From Pristionchus mayeri (Eukaryota; Nematoda; Chromadorea; Rhabditida; Neodiplogasteridae): a stretch of DNA of 64,000 nt. Positions 56,795-64,000 of the stretch are shown one piece after another. Within the stretch, counting starts at the first letter, position 1, and every line of letters starts with the position of its first letter. The translations under genes were made by a program, and so were the position numbers. Location of the stretch: the NCBI GenBank assembly GCA_036245805.1, contig BTRK01000003.1:14238464-14302463 (forward strand), read 5' to 3'. The notes beneath the pieces were generated by a model, which saw only the letters and a list, made by a program, of their open reading frames with translations, did no database searches and was not told where the DNA came from.

Positions 56795-57900
56795 TGAGAT
56801 TTTATCTGTTGAAAGTGAGTCTCTATCTTTTCATTGAAGCTCGCTAAGGAGCCTAGAAGTTGAGAAGAAACAAGCTAGAATCCCCCGAGAGCGCGTACTC
56901 TAACGCCTGGCGCTCTCGCCGCCTGACCTCCCTCTCCCTCCTCTCCATTTAGCGCTCTCCCGCGCGCCTCCTCCGCCGTTTTCTGACAAATTCTAGGCTC
57001 CTTAGCGAGCTTCAATGATAAGATAATGACTCGCTTTCAATAGATAAAATATTTAGCTAATCAAGCTCTACATTTCTATCCAAGTGCTAGATCGATAGCT
57101 CAATTTTGAGCAAATTTACAGTTTTGCAAGTTTTGCTGTATACTTCAGTTGAAATAAGGTGTTTCCAGGTTCTCCGTTTCCCTGGGAAGTTTAGAGGGTC
57201 ATGAGCCCAATTAGCCCAATTACGGGCTTTTTGGAGGTTACGGCTTTAGGAGGTTTTTTTAGGAGGTTTTTTGAGCCCAATTACGGGCTTTAGGAGGTTA
57301 CGGATTTAGGAGGTTTTTTGAGCCCAATTACGGGCTTTAGGAGGTTACGAAGTATTGGTGCCAGATACCCATTTTCGGGCCGCCGGACAAAAGCGCGCCC
57401 CACTTTTTTTCCCTTCGCGATTTCTCCAATTTTTTGCATGAAGTTACGCACATACATGTACTACAACTTAAGCATGATAACCCAAAAGGTTTTTCCGATT
57501 TGCAAAGTTACTTCACTTTTGGTGCACCCGACCGCCCCTCACCAGGGTGAGGAGCAGGAATGATGACCTCAACATGAAAGTTTTAGAGCATGATGGTAGA
57601 TTTCGTTGGAAAAAAAGAACGACGTTCTATCTCAATTTTAAACGATGTTATGATCATTTAAATGAGAGCGATTTGAATGTCGAAAAGTGATAGTGCCAAG
57701 TTTGGCCTTCTGAATCTCGACTTTAACGACCAATATCAAAATTCTGACGACGCACTTTGACAGAACATCATTCGAAATACTATGTGGTAAAATTTCAGCC
57801 CGATAGGACCAACTTGAATTCTACTGCCGCTGAGCCCCCTCAAATGGTCGATTCTCTCGCGACTCTCATATTATGATATCCCGATGATTCATGGAGGCGG
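56795..57900. repeat. one-armed copy of the giant foldback family
   Basis: The central hairpin 56795-57055 (CTGTTGAAAGTGAGTCTC ... GCTCGCTAAGGAGCC) and the right arm with CGCCGGACAAAA, TTTGGCCTTCTGAATCTCGA and ATTCTGACGACGCA match the right half of 62033-63708. The left arm is missing beyond the hairpin. Confidence 0.7.
57199..57352. repeat. minisatellite
   Basis: AGCCCAATTACGGGCTTT and AGGAGGTTACG recur about three times at roughly 60-bp intervals, inside the one-armed foldback copy. Confidence 0.7.
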
Positions 57901-58321
57901 GCAATGGATGTGAGACGGAGCAGAGAAAAAGAGAGAAGGAGAGGGGATCAGATTGGACTCGAGCGAGGAAGGAAACCGGCCGGTCCATCGGAGACCGTTA
58001 TTAGCTGTGCTTCGCGCCACAACATTTGGGGCAAGCGCCCGTTGTATTATGTTCGCGCCTATGATAAACTAATTGTGCCTGTATCTAGCAGATTGCCTAT
58101 CTCGTATCATTGGGGCTATGGGATTCCTGAGTATCTTGCTTAGTAATTTACCTGCATATTCTCTCTCCGATCAGTGGGAAGACAGTCGATGACAGTTTTC
58201 CTAGTTTTCTGCTTCCTCTGCGCTCTCAACTGGAATAGGTATGACTTCGTGGGAATTGACTCGCTTCATTCTGCATGCGTGATCTCTCACCGGCCAAATA
58301 TAGTAGAGAGTCTCTAGTAGA

Positions 58322-59330
58322 GACTGTTCAGCATGAGGAGACAATTTCCTACCAAGCCAACCCTACTCTTGAACATCATATCTAGAGTGCCTTCATTAAA
58401 ATGCAAGACGTACCGTGAAGTGAAATAATAGCCATAAATTATTATTTATTTTTAAACCCATTGGAAGACCAGATCCATCAATCCACCCCGATCTCGTCAA
58501 CCTTTGAATTTGGCCTGAAACTCAATGGGATTTTTTTACGAAATCGCAGGGACAATTTTTCAACAATTATTTTTTTCCAAAAATGGGATTCCAATGCCCG
58601 TACGATCTCATGCGAAGAGAAACTGTGTAAACAACTTATTTTTTTTGCTAAACCAGCGAAGCCTTCCATCGAACCATCATCAACGTCGTCGCTTCTTGAA
58701 ATGTGATTGAAACTCAACCGAAAACTGATCTTCGATTATGATCGATGTGGAAAATTGAATTTCACAAAAGCTCCCTTTTCTATAAACCTAACAGATGAAA
58801 AACTGAAAAATACAGCTGAAAAAGCAATCAAGAAACGCATTTACTTCTTTTAGAAAAAGAATGTAAGCAATGAGAAGAGCACGAATTCAAGTCACAATTT
58901 ATCTCTGTAAAATAGCAATTTGAGGACAACAACAAATAACGCCTTAAATTCACACGGAAACACGCATCTGAAACAAAGATCATTGCGCCCTCTCCATTGT
59001 TCTCGAATGATCGATCAGCGGGAAAGTGTGGGGTAAGAAAGGGCGAATCGAATTACGAACTTTACTGGTCAGTGAGTCGACATACAAAGCAAACAGAAAG
59101 CAAGTTTTTTTGAACATTTTCTCTGCTTGCTCCCATCTATGGATCATCGCTTTTAAAGGTCTAAGCATTTTCTTTGGAATGCAATGTGAAGTGTTGTTTC
59201 ACGTCACGGCCTTGCATTTTACACTTCACGGTACGTCTTGCATTTTAACGAAGAATCAGCACTCTAGACACGTTGTTCACGAGTAGGGTTGACTTGGTCG
59301 GAAATTGTCTCCTCATGCTGAACAATCTTA
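58322..59330. repeat. inverted-repeat pair, about 1 kb apart
   Basis: ACTGTTCAGCATGAGGAGAC near 58325 is mirrored near 59316. GCAAGACGTACCGTGAAGTG near 58403 is mirrored near 59225. The middle (58430-59190) is not clearly palindromic, so this may be a foldback with a diverged or replaced core. Confidence 0.6.
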
Positions 59331-59616
59331 CGTAGATTACTGTTTTCAAATGTTTCCTACCTTTGGAATCGAACTTGAGGGATATATTTTATGGCAAAGT
59401 TTACCAGCGATATGAACATAGTATCTACGTTTGATGGGGCCTCCATGTGTTCTGAGACTGGCCTTGAGTATCTTCTCAGATCCACCTATCGATTCCAGCA
59501 TGAAATTTTCATAGATTTCGACTCATCTTTGAGAAGGACTGTCTTCAGGGGTATTAGCGTCGAGTTGTTGAGGACAACAACAAATACAAAAAGAAAGTTT
59601 TTTTGAACACAGTTAA

Positions 59617-59904
59617 AGGAGTGCTCCGGGGAACGAATGCTAGGGAGTCCCACCACGAAAATTCTGCGCTCGCAATGGGAAACTGTAGCCAATTTAACCC
59701 GAACAAGAGGCGATATCAATATACAACGAGTGAAACATAAACCAACAATGCGTGACCCTGCGCTTTCAATGAACTTTGCGCGTATGTAAATAGCCTCAGA
59801 GGCGTCTGTGGAACTTCAAACAAAATGATCTCTGGTCGTGTGAGTGCCATCTACAACATCCGCACTGTCACTGTTGGCGACTGAATATTCCCCGGAGCAC
59901 TCCT
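59617..59904. mobile_element. TTAA-flanked MITE, second family
   Basis: AGGAGTGCTCCGGGGAA mirrors TTCCCCGGAGCACTCCT. TTAA is on both sides (59613-59616 and 59905-59908). It shares the AGGAG start with the 3930/14922/46428 family, but the interior differs. Confidence 0.85.
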
Positions 59905-60017
59905 TTAAACTTCAAAAAAAGCATTGATGAAATATTAAAATGGAGTGAAACTTGGCTGCTCGATATTGCGAATAAAAAATGCAGTGTTATTCATTTAGGT
60001 CGTAAGAATCCAAATAA

Positions 60018-63000
60018 GAGAGAAATCGCGAGAAAATCACCCATTTGAGGGGTTTCGCGGCGGTAAAACCAAAAGTCATCTAATCCTGATCTAAACTTGG
60101 TTTAAGGTATGTCGGATGATGCTCTTTCAAACTTCGTCGTCAGAAATTTGATAACTGCCGTCATCTTCGAGATTCAGAAGGCCAGACTTGGGACACTCAC
60201 TTTAGGGGTCAAATCGAGCCCACTTAAACGGTCATAAGTCGGTTTAAAATTTAGATAGAAACTCGTTCTTTGTTTGGAAAGAAAGCTGAAAACATTCTAT
60301 ATAAAACAGGTATCACGAGTCAGTGGATGTGTGTGAGAAGAATTTTCAAATTTTATTTTCTGTTTTCGTTCATATTATGGTGGTAGGATATACTAGAGTC
60401 AACTTCTCGAATAATCTAGGTCACAGGTCCCAGAACCGGCTTTTAGGAATTTTCCGGTTTTGAAACCGGCCCTACCGTATAACAGCTCCCAGATGTGCTA
60501 CGAAGGTGGCACTTAGCTCAAAATGTGCGGAAAAATCTGACAAACAACTTTTATGTTGAAAGTGAAACCGTAGGACTGCAACCTCGGGAAATATGAACGA
60601 AAAACTGAAATTTCATGTACAAATAAAATCATACCGTCTCGTTAAGGGACAAACCCAGTGAATTGTATTACAGATTATGGAAGTTCAACTTCATAGGCAT
60701 ACATTAAAAAATATAAATCGGCACTTTCAGGGTGGCCTTTTTGAGCAATACAGCTCCGAATGTCAGACAAATGAGAAGTCAAGTTTTGAAAAATTTTCAT
60801 CTCGCAGATTTAACATTACAATCGATTAATTCTATCAATTTCTAACATTTCTCGATCAGAGAAGTTAGATGACGTTGAAAGAGCACGAAATTTCAGAACT
60901 TCAGAAAATTCGATTTCCAACCCTTCTGAGATGCCATGTTCGTGAGCATCGAACTCAGTATTTACCCTTACCTGGAAACGCACTTGATTCTTGATTAATA
61001 GTTGACGCGAGTACTTTAATCCATTTCTGGCTCTTCATCACTTTCCATTCTCTTGTTATATATGCTCGAACTTGCAAGATCGCGACGGTCGAAATTCAAG
61101 AAAAATATATTTTGGCTAAATTTTAAACTATCTCCACTATTTTCGATCACTAAAAATCATTTTGAGAGTGGAATATATGGAATATGCTAAAAACTCGGAA
61201 GTTTTCAAGATTGTTCAAAATGTTTGAAATTTCGAATTTTAAAAAAAACCATATATTTTTAAACGAGCACTATGCTGACATTATCGATATTTTCTATTTC
61301 ATCTGTTCTTAAAATGATTTTTGGTGATCGAAAATAGCGGAGATAGTTTAAAATTAAGCCAAAATATAATTTTCTTGAATTTCGACCCTCGCGATCAGAA
61401 GGGTTGGAAATCGAATTTTCTGAAGTTCTGAAATTTCGTGCTCTTTCAACGTCATCTAACTTCTCTGATCGAGTAATGTTAGAAATTGATGGAATTAATC
61501 GATTGTAATGTTAAATCTGCGAGATGAAAATTTTTCAAAACTTGACTTCTCATTTGTCTGACCTTCGGAGCTGTATTGCTCAAAAAGGCCACCCTGAAAG
61601 TGCCGATTTATATTTTTTAATGTATGCCTATGAAGTTGAACTTCCATAATCTGTAATAAAAATCACTGGGTTTGTCCCTTAACGAGACGGTATGATTTTA
61701 TTTGTACATGAAATTTCAGTTTTTCGTTCATATTTCCCGAGGTTGCAGTCCTACGGTTTCACTTTCAACATAAAAGTTGTTTGTCAGATTTTTCGCACAT
61801 TTTGAGCTAAGTGCCACCTTCGTAACACATCTGGGAGCTGTTATACGGTAGGGCCGGTTGCAAAACCGGAAAATTCCTAAAAGCCGGTTCTGGGACCTGT
61901 GACCTAGATTATTCGAGAAGTTGACTCTAGTATATCCTACCACCATAATATGAACGAAAACAGAAAATAAAATTTGGAAATTGTTCCCAGGGGCTGGATT
62001 TTTTCATCCACTGACTCATGATCATGTGATAACTTTTCTGTTGAACATGTCATTTGTTGTGTACATCCTAGTTCGGAGTTGTCGGGTCGACCAAAAATGA
62101 CCGAATTCTGGAAATCGGAAAAACTCGGCTCAATGAATACGCGCGATTGATAAAAATTATGAGAGACTAACTTGACGCCAAAAATTAGCCAAATCGAAGG
62201 GGGTAAAAAAATGGGCATGACTTTTTGTTTTTGTTTTTGTACCCTGGTAGCTCCAACTGGCAGCTATTAGACTCAAACCTGCCCAAAATCATCCAAAACG
62301 ACATTTAGAATTGATTCCGAGCAAAATACAGTACTCCCATTGGACACAAATGACGACCGGACCCGAAAATTGAAAATAGATTTGCAGATCCTTCTCAACC
62401 TGGGAGCTTGGCCCATATGTGCCAAATCTCTTTCTAATAAAGTACTAATGTCCCTCTAAACTTGTTGGGGAAAGGGCTCACCGATACATGCGAATTTTCG
62501 CATCAGGGATCCAAGAAAAGGCGCAAAAATGCACTTCAGGTCATCATTGTCCTAGGGACCCGATTCATAGCTAGGAATGTAGAGCACGATGAGCTAAACA
62601 TTTCATCTGTTGAAAGTGAGTCTCTATATTTTCGTAGAAGCGAGTTACAGTGCCTAGAATTTAGCAAAAACAACGGGAAACGCGCCCGGGGTAGCGCTAA
62701 ATAGAGGGGAGAGAGAGGGGGGTCAGGCGGCGAGAGCGCCAGACGGTTAGAGTGCGCGCTCTCGGGGGATTCTAGTCGATTTCTTCCTAAATTCTAGGCA
62801 CGGTAACTCGCTTCTACTAAAAGATACATACTCACTTTCAACAGATGAAATGTTTAGCTCATCGTGCTCTACATTCCTAGCTATGAATCGGGCCCTAGGA
62901 CAATGATGACCTGAACTGCAGTTTTGCGCCTTTTCTTGGATCCCTGATACGAAAATTCACATGTATAGGTGAGCCCTTTCTTCAACAAGTTTAGAGGGAC

Positions 63001-63708
63001 ATTAGTACTTTATTAGAAAAAGATTTGGCACATATGGGCCAAGCTCCCAGGTTGAGAAGGATCTGCAAATCAATTTTCAATTTTCGGGTACGGTCGTCAT
63101 TTGTGCCCAATGGGAGTACTGTATTTTGCTCGGAAACAATTCTAAATGTCGTTTTGGATGATTTTGGACAGGTTTGAGTCTAATAGCTGCCAGCTGAAGC
63201 TACCAGGGTACTTTGGCCTGGGACTCATTCTGACGTCGCCGGACAAAAAGTCACGCCCATTTTTTTACCCCCTTCGATTTGGCTAATTTTTTGGCGTCAA
63301 GTTAGTCACTCATAATGTTTATCAATCGCGCGCATTCATTGAGCCGAGTTTTTCCCATTTCCAGAATTTGGTCGACCCGACCGCTCCGAACTGGGATGTA
63401 CACAACGAATGACATGTTCAACAGAAAAGTTATAGAGAATGTTCTCAGCTTTCTTTCCAAATAAAGAACGAGGTTCTATCTAAATTTTAAAGCGACTTAT
63501 GACCGTTTAAGTGGGCTCGATTTGACCCCTAAAAAGTGAGTGTCCCAAGTTTGGCCTTCTGAATCTCGAAGATGACGGCAGTTATCAAAATTCTGACGAC
63601 GCAGTTTGAAAGAGCATCATCCGAAATACCTTAAACCAAGTTTAGATCTGGATAGGATGATTTTGTGTTTTCCGCCGCGGAGAAGGTGATTATCTCGTGA
63701 TGTCTCTC
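60018..63708. repeat. giant foldback, about 2 kb without its insertion
   Basis: Left arm 60018-60304 plus 62033 to about 62730 mirrors right arm about 62730-63708. CTAAACTTGGTTTAAGGTAT near 60091 matches its complement near 63640. TTCTGTTGAACATGTCATT near 62036 matches near 63411. The centre is GC-rich (GCGGCGAGAGCGCC). The left arm is split by the nested palindrome 60305-62028. Non-coding. Confidence 0.88.
60305..62028. mobile_element. 1.72 kb palindromic element nested in the giant foldback
   Basis: Arms mirror around about 61166. ATAA is duplicated at 60301-60304 and 62029-62032, while the intact opposite arm has a single copy (CTCTATAACTT, as the complement of about 63430). The ends read TATCACGAGTCAGTGG and, reversed, GATCATGAGTCAGTGG. 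Same family as 51213-53376. No protein is encoded. Confidence 0.88.
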
Positions 63709-63729
63709 ATAACATATATGAGAGGAATC

Positions 63730-64000
63730 GCGAAAGAATCGAGCATTTTAGGGGGGTTAGCGGCGGAGAATTTCAAAATTGCCCTATCTAGCTATAATTT
63801 TAGTGAGGGGTACTATGAATGATGCTCTTTCAAACTGCGTCGTCAGAATTGTGATATTTTTCGTCATCGTCGAGATTCAGAAGGTCATGGTACTATCACT
63901 TTTCTACAGTCAAATCGCGCTCACTTAAATGATCATAAGATTGTTTAAAATTGAGATAGAGCGCCGTGATTTTTTTTCCAAAGAAAGCTACCATCATGCG
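63730..64000. repeat. start of another copy of the giant foldback, cut by the window end
   Basis: GATGCTCTTTCAAACTGCGTCGTC and GAGATTCAGAAGGTCATGG repeat, in the same order and orientation, the left-arm sequence at 60117-60190 at lower identity. It continues past the window. Confidence 0.7.

Overview
This is eukaryotic DNA that looks nematode, probably rhabditid or diplogastrid (Pristionchus-like). Coding exons are short, mostly 60-200 nt, and many introns are only 45-90 nt with TTTCAG-type acceptors. The proteins include small secreted cysteine-rich families typical of nematodes. Mariner-family DNA transposons, foldback elements and degenerate ACCGTAA/TACAGTA strings are abundant. There is no bacterial gene organisation. 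The longest uninterrupted frames belong to transposons. The host genes had to be assembled exon by exon from splice sites and reading phase.

Layout. (1) 0.3-16.4 kb is an old tandem duplication. Two secreted cysteine-rich paralogues, 12 exons each on the minus strand (324-2871 and 9837-12373), are each followed by the same intergenic block and by the 3' end of a TMEM120 gene. In the left copy only one TMEM120 exon survives (5362-5422). A C2H2 zinc-finger gene (6741-9707, minus) lies between the copies. Both secreted genes and the zinc-finger gene carry frame or splice damage. (2) 15.5-23.9 kb is a real TMEM120 homologue (minus). A young 5.4 kb BEL/Pao-type LTR element sits in one intron in the sense orientation. 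It keeps gag, zinc knuckles and protease but has a Ser/Thr/Pro/His-rich frame where reverse transcriptase and integrase should be. (3) 24-36 kb has no recognisable gene. It holds purine-rich and degenerate tandem repeats, then five copies of a small repeat core interleaved with long foldback elements and broken mariners. (4) 35.9-41.8 kb is a complete eight-exon bHLH transcription factor gene (minus) with three DNA transposons in its introns. (5) 44.7-47.6 kb is a seven-exon secreted C6/DUF281-like protein (plus). (6) 48-64 kb is repeat territory: a 5'-truncated RTE-like retrotransposon with a 13-bp target duplication, a tRNA-like sequence, a 2.2 kb near-perfect palindrome, a 500-bp satellite running into a 500-N gap, and a 3.7 kb palindrome into which another 1.7 kb palindrome has inserted.

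The genes do not form an operon or pathway. What ties the window together is inverted-repeat DNA: about ten foldback elements from 0.1 to 3.7 kb, several with diagnostic target-site duplications (TA, TTAA, 8-bp hAT-type, 4-bp ATAA). The best candidates for something undescribed are the gag-protease-only LTR element, the nested giant palindromes, and the zinc-finger gene in which every finger is split at the same point by a phase-0 intron.
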